Assembly: GCA_033980235.1 (NCBI GenBank)
Contig: CM067070.1
Coordinates: forward strand, 26,132,627-26,196,626
Length of the DNA stretch: 64,000 nt
Origin: Diadema setosum
Lineage: Eukaryota; Echinodermata; Echinoidea; Diadematoida; Diadematidae
Reading direction: 5' to 3'
Both the position numbers and the translations under genes were made by a program. Below are positions 25,377 through 37,282 of the stretch, in pieces. The first letter of the stretch is position 1. Every line of letters begins with the position of its first letter. A model generated the notes under the pieces. It ran no database searches and was not told the DNA's origin. It saw only the letters and a list, made by a program, of their open reading frames with translations.

Positions 25377-25822
25377 GCTATATTCAATCGTATTTCGCAA
25401 CCTATCCATCTTCATCTGTATTGCAGCGAATTTATATCCACAATCGTGACACTTGACGTGATTCAATTCAGCGTTTCTTTTAATTAGGGCCTAACCACTT
25501 CAACGCGTACCGTGTCTTTCCGGAAACCCTTTTTTTTTTTGTTCAGCCAAGCTCCCGGACAATCCCCCAACATGCACTGCCTAACATCCACTTCGATGTA
25601 CTGCCTTCAAACCTCTTGAAGACAGCACAGCTTTATGATCAGCACTAAGCGTGATTGCAATTTATGGCTTTCGCATCTTGTTTGGTATAGATCTATTTAT
25701 ACGCCATTAAAGATGGATGCGGTCGTCAGCGCTCGCACATCGCGCGCAACCGATTTGTGCCTCCAGACAAAACAATCCAAATAATTTACACGGGTCTCTT
25801 CTACACTGTCTCATGCAAGCAC

Positions 25823-25829
25823 GCACGCG

Positions 25830-25860
<31 letters not shown>

Positions 25861-25862
25861 AT
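25823..25862. repeat. (GC)n/(AC)n microsatellite
   Basis: Alternating purine-pyrimidine GCGC then ACAC, a possible Z-DNA former. Confidence 0.92.
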
Positions 25863-26370
25863 GATGTTTTCTCGACAATAACGATTAAACTTGAACAGAA
25901 CAAGAAAAACGAAGGACGACGCACGACGCACACTGAACGCCGGACGAAGAGCTCAGGTGAGCTAAAAAAAAAAAAAAAAAACATCAGCTCATACTGACGA
26001 AGGTCTAAATTAAATACTGGGAACATTTTCCCGGTTGTTTTTCATTTGCTTTATCTTTGTTTCTTTGTTTGGTGTTTTTTTTTTCCTTCTTTTCTAATTG
26101 GCTGACAATCACAGCACTTTTAACATCCAGCCATCATGGATGAGATTTACAGCGCTCTGACCTGTCTTTCTCAATCTACAGCAAAAGCATGTTATGTCAG
26201 GGTTAGGTTTTATTACCTACTCGGCAAAGTGAAATTCAAAGCTGCCTGGAAGTAAGAACAGTATGAAGTGTCGCCATTAGTGTAGCATTCATCAACCTCG
26301 CTAGACACGCGATAGGTCAACGCATCCATATTGCGCGAAAAATAAAAGAGGAAAGAAACAAAATCACGGC

Positions 26371-26669
26371 TTTAAAGGGACACACAATAGTCTGTTTTCA
26401 AGTCTGTGTAAAATATGAGGAAAGTCAAACAAGCATGTAAAAACAAAAATCATTACAATTTTGACGAAGGAAAACAGCTTTAGAATTAAGGAATTAGACA
26501 TCGCGGAACAGTGTGTATGTGTCAAACACGTCATCGGATATGCAACTGAGGCTATGATGTTATCGTCTCGCTATTAAAATATCCACGTATAGTTCACACT
26601 CAAAGATACTGCAAACCTATCTTTCATGACTGCCAATAAGCCAAACACCTTTTACCTCTTCCCTTTAAA
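26371..26669. mobile_element. Possible short TIR element (TTTAAAGGGA ends)
   Basis: TTTAAAGGGA at the left and its inverse TCCCTTTAAA at the right, 299 bp apart. Only a 10-bp match supports it; interior unremarkable. Confidence 0.4.
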
Positions 26670-26750
26670 AATCCTTATAACTCAATAACATTAACAATTG
26701 GATACGAGAAAGAATTTTGATAATCTTCTTTCCGAGTACATGGTCAAATC

Positions 26751-26766
26751 GTTGTTTGTTTGTTGT

Positions 26767-26800
<34 letters not shown>
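26751..26800. repeat. (GTT)n/(GT)n microsatellite
   Basis: GTTGTT then (TG). Confidence 0.92.
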
Positions 26801-26801
<1 letters not shown>

Positions 26802-28174
26802 TATTTGTGTGTGTTTTTGTGGGTGATTTTTTTTTTTTTTCAAATCGTAAGAATTAGATGTATGTCTGCTTTCCGTCAGCGTGAAAATCTGGCCATCGAT
26901 ATCACTGCTCGACAGAAACAAAACACTGAGAGGTAGTCTGGCTTCCAGACCATCTGCTGTACTTTGCTTCCCAAACTACAGATATATTGGCGCCCTCTAC
27001 CGACATTCTGTTTTATGTACCCTACCTGTAAATACTAGCTACAAAGCTGAAGCTGAACAAAATTCCTGACGGGGATTTCCGAAAGCAGGATCCTATCCGA
27101 GTCCGGCCAGCTTAACCGTTGTACTGTACAATTACCCCTCGCTACTGTCTGGGTCTCTAACTTTCGTATATAAATACAAAGTACGCTGTGCCAATCTTTA
27201 ACGACATTTCTACCATTCTCTGTTCGTTGGATGTTGCCTGTTTTAATTAGACACAACTTGAACATGGACTGAATGCACGCTTCAAATTACCGGCGGATCC
27301 ATTAAACTGTAGGCACAAGGATTAATTTCCTGCAGCTGATGGGAATACTCCATGGTATACATCCTCTCACTGGATTGAAATCAAGGATAATTCCAATCAT
27401 TACCCGTCATTAAGCCTTAAGTTTGCTGCGTGATTTGCGGGTAGACAGTTAATGGCGTGTTTGCAAATATGGCAATTAGGGTAATAATAAATAATAGCTG
27501 CAGGGAGGTACGTATAACCACGAAGCTAACGTAGCTCCATGGTATAACCATATAACTGTTGTCATCACTAGCAATGAAAAGCAATAACAAATAACAACAA
27601 GCAAAATTGGATGAAATTGTATAAATGAGTGGTCCTGACGCAAAAAGTACGGTGAAATGTTAACAGCATTATGACTAAAATGCACCTAATTAGACCACCT
27701 CAAACACACAAACACTGTGCAGACCAAGGTCGTTATATCAAGGTCAGTTTTAACACCATGGACATCACGTTTTCTCCGTAAGTTAATAATTGACGAAGAT
27801 ACAATCACCGTTCTCAGGTCTTCGATACAGACATCGAATCCCAAACAAGAAAAAGGTGGCTCGAAGAGAGTTGCTCAATCTAAACTCCATGGCAAGTCGT
27901 TGAAAAGCAACAAGTTCTCACTTCACCAAGGTAAGCACTTGGTCTAACAATTCTTTATTGCTTTCAGGTGCTAAATCGCGGTCATATTTTGCAATCGGTT
28001 GAGTTTAACAAAGTCATGTTCGAGGGAAATAATGCCAGAAAAAATAATAAAACAAATAGCCTGTTGGCAAGAGAAAAATCAAACTACCTTTCGTTTTTTT
28101 CGTGATGACGGCGAAGATGTCAACAAGATCAAGTTTGATAAAAGAAAGTTACGTATATTCTAAAGCTCATAATG
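26801..28174. other. No gene seen outside site 5
   Basis: Plain unique-looking sequence apart from the micro-palindrome at 27512. Confidence 0.5.
27512..27548. repeat. Micro-palindrome insertion site 5
   Basis: Core CACGAAGCTA-ACG-TAGCTCCATG between perfect GTATAAC duplicates. A half core CAGGGAGGTAC stands just upstream of the left duplicate (27501-27511). Confidence 0.8.
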
Positions 28175-28575
28175 CTAAAGGAATGGTATAGTTTTGATTG
28201 AGATTGGGCTTCAGGTTTCAAAAAAAAAAACAATTTGTGAGATAATGAGAAACCTCGTAAGATATATGAAAGGGCGTGTAATTCTAAGAGGAATTCAAGG
28301 TTTAATTGATGAAAATTGGTTTTGAAATGAATGACATATCCAAACAGAGCGATCCTAATAAGAGGTGGATCTCACCTTTTACTAGGATCGCTTTGTTTAA
28401 CTCTGTTGTTTGATATCTCAGCCACTTAAAAACTGATTTTCATCAAATTAATATACTTTGAAATCATCTTCATAGAATATTGTATGCTCTGTAACATTGT
28501 ATGAGTGGTTTCTCAGTATCTCACAAAAATAAAAAGCTCAATCCTGATTTCAGGTAATACTACACCATCCCTTAG
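28175..28575. mobile_element. GGTATAG palindromic MITE, copy 2
   Basis: Left end TAAAGGAATGGTATAGTTTT, right end CCATCCCTTAG. Centre contains GTGGATCTCACC between two CGATCCTA words. Same arms as copy 1. Confidence 0.78.
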
Positions 28576-28984
28576 AATAAATCAACAGTCATGACAGTGA
28601 TATTTATAGTCACAACAACATGACATCACACTCAGTACGGGTAATCTGATATCATCGACTCAAGAGTTTCCTACTGACCTGGACATCGTGTTTAACACAT
28701 TTCCTCTCGTATAAATAAACAACAGAGATGTAACAATTTCGTCTTCCGCATGAAATTTGATATCGTAGAATGTTTATTAAAGTGGCACTTAGGAATAAGA
28801 ATAATCAAGACTTCAAGCAAGATTTCCTGATAATTTCATGTCCTTAATTAAAGAATAATACAGGCTATAGTTGAATACCCTGAAATCTTTTATTGCAGAA
28901 GCAGAGATATCGTGTCGTGGTTATTCACGTAAAAGTAAGAAACAACAGCATTATTCTGCTTATGGGTATGGGCTAGTCTTTAAG

Positions 28985-29330
28985 GTATTGTTTACTATTG
29001 GGAGCAGTGATTTAAAAAAGAAATGTTGGAGTTATCACACTTGATGCATAGTGTGTGTAGGTCAGATGTATATTACAAAACATCCTCCCACACAAAATTT
29101 CGCAGAAAGCCTAAAATATGAGGAGATATCACTATTTTTCTCAGTAAACCAAAACTGTAGACGGTTTAGTCTAGAAACAATTTTATCATAACTATTGTTC
29201 GCATTTTGCATTTTGTATTTTGTAATTAACAATACTTAACATGGATTACAATTATTCAAATTTTACGTGGGTTGTTTCTACCCGACCTCACATTTTAGAA
29301 CTATTTTGAAGCACTAAAATGCTAAATAAT
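28985..29330 (+). mobile_element. TTTACCATT family, copy C
   Basis: Left end preserved (AAGGTATTGTTTACTATTGG). The right end is shortened: after GAAGCACTAAAATGC the stretch with CTTCATCTGCAAATGG is missing, then AATAATGCCTTTGAT follows. Internal words match copies A and B. Confidence 0.72.
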
Positions 29331-29796
29331 GCCTTTGATACCATCATGACGGAGAGGGTGATGTGGAAATTTCGTGGCTTTCACTTCCAATACACGGCGA
29401 TGGACCTGGATTGAAATAACCACCACACCTTGATGGCGCATCAGTGACGACATGACACAATTTCCCATCATTCCTCAACACCATTCTTATCTCTCTTTGT
29501 ACACTCGTAACATCTACTCTTATTGCGTAATCGTTGGATTTTGACAAAAAGAATATGTCTTCATGAATTGCTTCTCTTGCTGTCAAAACCAAAAGCTTTA
29601 CTATTCATTTGTCTGGCTTTCACTCCAATCGTGTGACACTTCTCTATTGACTTAAAAGAGGTGTTAGAAACCTGTACTTTGTAGGTTTTCAGTGCGTCAC
29701 ACAGTGTCGGTGATAGACTTTGTCAAAGACTATCCTTATCAAGTAATGGAATACTGTTCGCATTCATCTCATGGTACATAGCACAAATGACCTTTA
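29331..29796. other. No gene seen
   Basis: Plain sequence with weak frames only. Confidence 0.5.
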
Positions 29797-29861
29797 TTTC
29801 TTTCTTTCTTTCTAACCCCCCCCCCCTCTCTCTCTCTCCCTCTCTCTCACACACACACACT
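29797..29861. repeat. (TTTC)n, C run, (CT)n, (AC)n compound repeat
   Basis: Four simple repeats adjoin. Confidence 0.92.
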
Positions 29862-30364
29862 AATTTTTTTGGTTAGGCTTTTCACTTGGTTTCAGAGCGA
29901 TATACTAATGCATAATACTAATAGTGTTCCAATTGTGTGACAATTTACGGAATCCATGTTCAAAAAAAAAACAAAAAAACAGAAAAAAAAGATCATGCGT
30001 AGACCACGGGGCCAGAGTGGTCCCTCCATTGACATTGGGGGGGGGGGGGGGGAGGGGGAGGTGAGCATTCACTTGATGCTGCATTAAGTGCATTTCTAGC
30101 CATTAACCTTTTTTTTTTCTATTTACATTGTCAAATTCAAGATGACTTTGTCACAGTTGCATGCATAGGTATAGATGTGTCGGCAAGCTCCAATGTGGAA
30201 ACCAATACGACTGTTGATGTGAACATCGAGCTGTGTACCTGTATAGCTCCATATGCGAACCAAGAACTGGTTTTATTATAGAAGCAAGTATACTCGCTCG
30301 TGATACACTGTAAATCTAATCGATGGGGCTCGTGTGTTGCAGCTCCACAGTTAGTAGCGCCATG
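29862..30364. other. No gene seen
   Basis: G run at 30038-30052 and A runs near 29961-29990. Confidence 0.5.
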
Positions 30365-30422
30365 GTTTGACCAGGAAGGTGAACTCCTTGGTTTGACGAT
30401 GGATTTAGCTCCATGGTTTGAC
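30365..30422. repeat. Micro-palindrome stacked site 6 (three targets, two cores)
   Basis: GTTTGAC occurs three times (30365, 30391, 30416). Between them lie CAGGAAGGTGAACTCCTTG and GATGGATTTAGCTCCATG, two different degenerate palindromes. Half cores flank on both sides (GCGCCATG before, CAAGGAGGG after). Confidence 0.85.
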
Positions 30423-30808
30423 CAAGGAGGGTAGAGCAGCGAAACCGACACTCTGTCTGGCAAGCAGATTTTCAAATATTGTTCGGGGGCCTTTGAAAAA
30501 GACTATCGGCAGGAAAATAGAAAATCGATAACTCCTCGTCACAGCTAACGCCTCTCACTCCGAGTGGTCACTTTTCAAATGTGAAATGGGAGACACGTAT
30601 GGTGTAGTCAGCGGTTTCGAGAAACGCACTTCAGAGAAGACTTCACACTCATCGCATCACACTCATGAATAATTCATGATCATTCATGTTTGATTACTAA
30701 AGAGCAGCAGAAAGGAGGATTTACCAGTCAATATTTCGACGCGTGGATACATAAATATGAAATGTAGGCCTATACCACGGCAGGTCCTTGTGTACACTAA
30801 AGTGCACT

Positions 30809-30865
30809 CGTGGAGCAAGGTAGATCCATGGGTGGAGCAAGGAGGTTATACCTCCTTGGGTGGAG
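30809..30865. repeat. Micro-palindrome stacked site 7
   Basis: (G/C)GTGGAG three times (30809, 30831, 30859). Cores CAAGGTAGATCCATG, then CAAGGAGGT-TAT-ACCTCCTTG. Confidence 0.8.
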
Positions 30866-31000
30866 TAAGTAACGGCTTTAGAAGTGTAGCAGCATCATAA
30901 TTTCAAAAAAGCGTGACATAGTCTTTGACATAATCTCATACCGATGACGATAACGATAATACTAAGAATAGAATGATAACAATAATGACAATAACACTGA

Positions 31001-31001
31001 A

Positions 31002-31069
<68 letters not shown>

Positions 31070-31076
31070 TAATACC

Positions 31077-31136
<60 letters not shown>

Positions 31137-31138
31137 TA
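31001..31138. repeat. (AAT)n microsatellite
   Basis: Nearly 140 bp with two GAT interruptions. Confidence 0.95.
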
Positions 31139-31516
31139 CAAAGCGCAAACAATAACAATTGTAATTAATGATTAGCAGTATTCATGCATGGTTGTACAAT
31201 TATAAATAGCAAGAACCTTTACATATAACTTCTGCTAGTTTTTGCCATGAAATGTTATCAGTACTAACCATCCATATGTTCTGGTTGAATCTCATTAAGT
31301 AGAGCAAAAATCCAACTGATGCACAATGACAAGTTTCATCCACATTAGATAAACGCAGTGACAATGAAATGAAATGAAAGAGAGAAGAATCACATCTGAA
31401 TATTTTACGCGTATCATAGAAGAGATGATATAATAATGACATAGGCTTGAGAGGAATCGCCAGGGGTTGATCGACCCATGAAATCGCAAAGTCTTAAGCC
31501 CGAATTCACGAAGGTG

Positions 31517-31557
31517 GTACAATTGAAACTATGGTTTAAACCATGGACAATTTGTAC
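31517..31557. repeat. Palindrome with ATGGTTTAAACCAT centre
   Basis: GTACAATTG on the left is inverted on the right (CAATTTGTAC), around a perfect 14-bp palindrome ATGGTTTAAACCAT. Confidence 0.7.
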
Positions 31558-31586
31558 GGGGCGTAAGTGTCGCATGGCCTATTTCG

Positions 31587-31630
31587 TTACGAAATCAGTC
31601 ATTTCGTCGAAGAAATGACTGATTTCGTAA
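31587..31630. repeat. Perfect 19-bp hairpin
   Basis: TTACGAAATCAGTCATTTC (31587-31605), loop GTCGAA, then the exact inverse (31612-31630). Confidence 0.85.
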
Positions 31631-31764
31631 ACTGTCTGCTTCACTCTGCAGTGACTTGCGCAAAAATACAGTTCAAGAAAAAAAAAGGGAAAAACAAACT
31701 AAGAGAATCAAAGCAACAAAAACCGGCAAACATGACACACCAGGATCCTATGTGCTGCAACAAG

Positions 31765-32184
31765 TTAAAGGGATGATATAGTTGTTGTTGTGATGGGCTG
31801 GGGATTCGGGTTCTTCCTCTTTGCCATATGATTATAAACCACTTGCAGCTGAACTGTATGCACACAATTCTTAGAAGAATTAAAAGTTTATTTGATGGAA
31901 ATTGGTTTTGAAATAGCTGAGATATTAAAAAAAAGAGTAAAACAAAGTGGTCCTCAAGGTGGGTCCCACCTTTAAATATAGGACCTCTTAGTTTTGTGAT
32001 ATCACAAGCACTTAAAAACCGACTTTCATAAAAAAAAACACACACACACACACACACACTTTTAATTCCCTTTACAATGTATGCTCTTTAATATAACATA
32101 TTATATTTAAAGTGGCTTGTAATAATCTGGCAATAATTCAAAACCTGAATCCACATCTCAACCAAAACTACACCATCCCTTTAA
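31765..32184. mobile_element. GGTATAG palindromic MITE, copy 3
   Basis: Left end TTAAAGGGATGATATAG, right end ACACCATCCCTTTAA, both with TTAA. Arms meet at AAGGTGGGTCCCACC (about 31957). A (CA)n run has grown in the right arm (32039-32058). Confidence 0.78.
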
Positions 32185-32283
32185 TCAATCCAGACCTGCA
32201 CCTGGTTGTACTCTCAGCAAACCCTTTATTTTTCTCAGAAAAGTGCAGCGTGAGTCACTCAGGCATAGCGCTCTGAAAGAACG

Positions 32284-32890
32284 ACTAAAGGGCTTTTTAC
32301 ACTTGTGTTTCTTAACCCCGGACTTTCTCTGACCCAGGACTATCGTTAGTCCCGTACCAATTTTTTTCAGCTTTTTACACTCGCCAATTAGTCCCGTACT
32401 ATCTCTTGTCCGGGGCTAAGGAGAAAACTGACATTTTTACACTCGTATTTCTTAGCCCCGGAGTTTCCAAACCACATGAATATTCATAATTATGGCGCCA
32501 TACAAATGCTGTGGATCATCATCATCATCAATTACGCTGTGTACTGTACACGTACACGCACGCACCGGCAGCACTTGATTACCTCGTTTCTGATTGGTCA
32601 ATGAGGGTCGGACTTCGTCTCCGTCGCTTAGCCCAGGATTATTTTTTCGGTCTGTTTACACTCACTTGCTTGGCAACGCAATTGCGGTGCTAAGCCCTGC
32701 TATTTTGCAGGGCCAGATAGTACCGTACTATCGGTGGGGCTAGCCCACTTTGCCAAAAACGAGTGTAAACAGAAAGTGGGCTAAGGATAGTCCCGTACCA
32801 ACGGTGGGGCTAAGCCCCCCCCCCCCCCCCCCTTAGCCCAACCGTTGGTCCGGGGATAAGCAACAATTTACAAGTGTAAAAAGCCTTTAG
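32284..32890. mobile_element. 0.6-kb TIR element with subterminal repeats
   Basis: Ends CTAAAGGGCTTTTTACACTT G and its inverse (GTGTAAAAAGCCTTTAG). Inner words TTTACACTCG..., CCCCGGAC and TAGTCCCGTAC recur near both ends. Poly-C at 32815-32832 lies in the right arm. Non-coding. Confidence 0.72.
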
Positions 32891-34036
32891 GTCTACATTG
32901 ACATTCAAATGCAGCCGGTCCTAAAGAGCGTTTGAGTGTGGTTTTTTAATGATTCACAAGTGCACGCAGAAAAATGCGTAAATCTATGACTAAATGCATA
33001 AAATATAGATAAATATGACATGATTACCTAAATAAACGCAGGACTCAATCGATAAACAAATACGAATTAGGAAAATACACTATGAATGAAGTACGGTCTC
33101 GAAGGGTAGGTAATGTTTATCACTGAACTATATTCAGAAAAAAAAAACTTTTTTGTGTTCGTTTGTTCAGTTCGATTTTATTTCTGCATTTTTTTCAAGG
33201 AAATCAAACATTGAAAAAAAAAATATTCAGAAAAACTTGAAAGGGAAAGGGAAAAAGAAATGAGGCCGGCACGTTTAGTAAGTTATCATTATCTATTTAT
33301 AATCATTACATATCTATTTCATTTTGGGGTTGGTTGGTTTTTTTGTGTGTTTGTTTGTTTGTTTTTTGTTTGTTTATTTGTTTGTTTGTTTGTTTTGTTT
33401 GTTTTTTTTTTAGTGTGGCCGGTTTTTGAAACGTTGAAACGCAGCGGAATAAACAAAGATCCGACCCCCGCTTTGGCATCATTTTGATGTTTTTCTTTTA
33501 TTTCCATATTTCTTTCTTCCTTTCCTCTTTTTTTTTTTGGGGGGGGGGGGGGTAAGTTTTACTTATAACAGCAAGCAGGTGCACATTTATTGTCCTTGTT
33601 GCTGTAGACATCGGATCTGTGGGCCCTATACACGTAAGAGGGCATTTTTTTTTTTTTTTTTTTTTAAGACGAAAAAATTGCCTGTCTTTCTTCGGCGCTC
33701 ATACAAAGACGACAAACACACATTTATTTGAATTGTCAATCACTGCGTTTCCTTGAGGACGGTAAGCAGGTGCATCAATTGCTCTGATATTGTTGTTGTT
33801 GTTGCTGCTGCTATTTCGGTTTTTATTTCGCCCTCCTCCCCTCCCCCCCCCCCCCCCCCCCCGTCGTCTCTTTTTACCCCTTCTTACAGGTAGGTGATCA
33901 GCAGCCGTCTCGCACCTCTTAACCAGCGGAACTCTGCTCTGATTCATTGCAACGCGCCCCGAGACCCGAGACAATTGACACCGACACATTATTTGGCTAC
34001 TCATCCCCGACGTTACGAGGAATGAAGGAGGTACTC
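32891..34036. other. No gene seen
   Basis: Many homopolymers: T and G runs at 33530-33552, T run at 33646-33665, C run at 33845-33862. Confidence 0.55.
33339..33411. repeat. (GTTT)n
   Basis: GTTT/GTTTT tandem units. Confidence 0.93.
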
Positions 34037-34078
34037 GATCTAATCATAAAGGTACCTGATCTAATCATGGAGCTCCAT
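34037..34078. repeat. Micro-palindrome stacked site 9
   Basis: GATCTAAT at 34037 and 34058, with cores CATAAAGGTACCT and CATGGAGCTCCAT. A half core AAGGAGGTACTC precedes. The third flank, GAAGTATT, matches 5 of 8 bases. Confidence 0.72.
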
Positions 34079-34556
34079 GAAGTATTATGTGCCCAAAGGA
34101 TATCTGGGCTCTGCTCAAGGCAAACAAATACAACGAATATAGGCAAATTGTGTCGAAATATTGTACTAATTACAGCAGCGCGGAGACAGAACAGCAGAAC
34201 ATGACTGATGTTCATTCTTCTTTTGAATAATTAACGAGAAACTATATACACTGCCGTAGGGAATTATTATTTCACGAGAGATTTTCCCTCTATTGCTTTC
34301 TCTATCACTGAGTGAGGCTGGAAACAAGCAATGAATATAAATCGGTCACAGAGTCTGTTACGACAAGAACTACATGTAGCTCAATTTAAATAACTTCTCA
34401 ATCTTAGTTCTTTATAGCACAGCCTCCCTGTATGTAGACATCGTAATTATTGACTACTTTCTATTCTTCTTTGTGAAGAATTGGTAAGAAACCACACACT
34501 CTGGCAGCAGTATGCAATCTTTTTTTTTTTTTTTTTTTCACCCGGAAACCTTTCCC

Positions 34557-34840
34557 GGGTGCTGTTCGTTATTCCGAAGGTTCGATATTCCGAAGGTTCG
34601 TTATTCCGAAGGTTCGTTAATCCGAAACACGCAAATTCCCTATACCTAGAGATTCGTTAATCCAAAAATGAAAAACGGTTCGTTAATCCGAAAATTTGTG
34701 GCGTTATTCCGAAGGTTCGTTATTCCGAAGATTTTTGTTCATCCGAAAATGAAATTCGGAAAAACGAACCTTTGGAATAAGGAATCTTCGGACTGAAGAG
34801 CCTTCGGAATAACGAACCTTCGGAATAACGAGCTGTAACC
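34557..34840. mobile_element. Foldback element of ~16-bp units, copy 2
   Basis: Same units and ends as 18611-19025 (GGGTGCTGTTCG ... CGAGCTGTAACC). Shorter and more decayed. It ends exactly where a separate palindrome begins. Confidence 0.73.
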
Positions 34841-35135
34841 ATCTGACTGCAAAATCCCATCATCGTTCCACTTTGTGTTGCGAATTAAGATTGACAAGAT
34901 AGTGTAGGTGATGTTGTCTTTTAAATTTTCTAGTTCCCAAATGAAATAACAACGGGCTATTTGTATTTCACCGTTGTTTTCCGCCTCCTCGGGTAATTCA
35001 AAGCAAACGAAAGAAAATGGTTACAGCTCGTTCATATGGGAACTAGACAATTTAAAAGACAACATCACTTACACTATCTTGTCAATCTTAATTCGCAACA
35101 CAAAGTGAAGCGATGATGGGATTTTGCAGTCAGAT
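34841..35135. mobile_element. Palindromic element, ~99-bp arms
   Basis: Left arm 34841-34939 starts ATCTGACTGCAAAATCCCAT and is matched in inverse at 35037-35135, ending GATTTTGCAGTCAGAT. The loop (34940-35036) holds GGTTACAGCTCGTT at about 35019-35032, the inverse of the end of the adjoining foldback element. Confidence 0.75.
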
Positions 35136-36795
35136 ATCTGGCAGCATATACACTCAAACTTCATAAGCGACAGCAGCATAGATCCAATCACGGTAAGTCA
35201 TTTTTCTGCTCCCCAATATCTGTGTTAATAGATTGTCAATTATACAAAGTGTGAGGAAGAAATTCGTGTCAAGTTATTCAGTGACGTCCCAAGTCTCACA
35301 TGTCTGCGAGTAATGTTTCACACTCGTAACAAGTACACCTGTTGAATCAACGTGTACATCTCAAACCGTGACTGCTATACGAGAAAAAAAAAATATTAGG
35401 GTTCAACTCAGTTATTGTTGTTTTTCCCCTGGCCTCGTTCTCCATCTGTCGTTATTCTTGACTGATATGCCGACTCAGGTCCCACATTTTGTCATGTGAT
35501 CCAACGAAAGCCGCAATCCGTCATTTGCTTTGGTGTTACACGACAAGCGCCCTGGACAGCAAATAGGAGACATCACGTGACACGGCTGTGACGATTTGTC
35601 ACATGATTCGATTAAAACTATAATTTGATATTGACCGCTTCTAGAAGACGCCTTGACGGAAGTCTATACGGCGCCTTTGGTACTACAAACAAGAAATGGC
35701 GACAACAGATTTTATACAAAGTGCAACAAGAAAATACATTATAAATCTAATGGTTTTCAGACTATTGAGATACAAATTGTAATCGCGGTAATGACATGCA
35801 GTATCTGTGGAAGAGACAGACGGACATACAAACAAAATTGACAGACAAACTGCCGAAAATAGTGACAAACGAACAAACAGAAAACACATCTTCGGGGACG
35901 GACGTGGCACAAGCATCTCATCTCAACTGTCCTCGGGGAAAATCGTAGAAATACGGGAGGAAATCAAAGTGCACCCTCCCAGAAAGCATGAATACTAATA
36001 TAACGAAGTCCAGATAAAGCAATGAATACTAATAAGTGCATTATTACAGGTATACGTTGTGTTCTATCAGCTTCATCAACTCTATATCCTTGGAGGTTGA
36101 TACAAGTTTCAGAGAGCCCATAGCAATAACTCTGTATGAAGCGGTGACGCACTTAGCTTGTTACAGAAACCCGACTCAAAGGGAAGTACTTGCCTGTTAA
36201 TATTTGAATAAGACAATGGTAATACTGCAAAGCTACATCTTTTATTCCAATGCATATAGCGGAACACGGTTAAAATTTTAATTACCCTGCACGAGGTAGC
36301 TAATCAGCTGTATAGTGTATGGTAGACCACTGTAGCGCTCGAACACTCCAGGGAGGTGCAATGATACAGCACGGTATACGGTACCGAACACAGCCTATGC
36401 TAAACACCTACATGTGTATAGAGATCCAATTACATTATGTTGTATTATAACGTAGGGCCTATATGCATGCAAACAAAACATATTTTCTGTAATTGACAAT
36501 GCTTTGAACATAAACTGATAGAATTTTTGAAATATTTAAACTCACGCAATCTAAACATTGTCCAAATATGCATTATTATTCATAGTATAAAATCATGTAC
36601 AATTTAAAGACGAGATCTTCCAAGCTGAGGCCATTCGAACACATAATCTGAGATCGAGGCAGGATACATACTTTTCGTCAGAAATGGTCTCATAAAACCC
36701 AAGGACAGCCATCTATGTGAAGGAATACAAAAGACAGTCACCGCGAAGAAGGCGGAAATCGGTTTCAGCAAAGTAAACTGTTGTTGCGGACGGAT
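35136..36795. other. No gene seen
   Basis: A half-core-like CCAGGGAGGTGC at 36348 without a partner; otherwise plain. Confidence 0.5.
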
Positions 36796-37187
36796 GGTCA
36801 TTAAATAGTTTCGGTTGAGATGGTGCTTCAGTTTTTCAACTCTTTTTTTAGATAATGCGAAACCTCTTGTGGAATATGAAAGAGCATATATTATAATTCT
36901 AAGAGGAATTCAAAATTTATTTGATTAATATTGGTTTCGAAATCGCCGAGATATCCAAAACAGAGGTATATCCTAATAAAAGGTGGGACCTACATTTTAT
37001 TATGACTGCTTTCTTTTACTTTGTTTGGGATATTTCAGCCATTTCAAAACTGATTTTCTTCAAATAAACTTTGTATTCCTCTAAGAATTGTTTGCTCTTT
37101 TATACTTAATGGAGTGGTTTCTAATCATCTCGCGAAATGTGAAAGCCTGAATCCCAATCTCAACCAAAACTATACCATCCCTTTGAA
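36796..37187. mobile_element. GGTATAG palindromic MITE, copy 4
   Basis: Left end truncated within the TIR (TTAAATAGTTTCGGTTGAG); right end CTATACCATCCCTTTGAA. Arms and centre (AAAGGTGGGACCTACATTTT) are of the family. Confidence 0.75.
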
Positions 37188-37247
37188 TATGATTCGATAG
37201 CTGTGTCTGCGCGCGCACCATGGCAAAGGCAGATGACAGAGAGCTAG

Positions 37248-37282
37248 ATTACAGCAGGAAGGTGGGACCTCCCTGATTACAG
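37248..37282. repeat. Micro-palindrome insertion site 8
   Basis: Core CAGGAAGGT-GGG-ACCTCCCTG between perfect ATTACAG duplicates. Confidence 0.82.
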
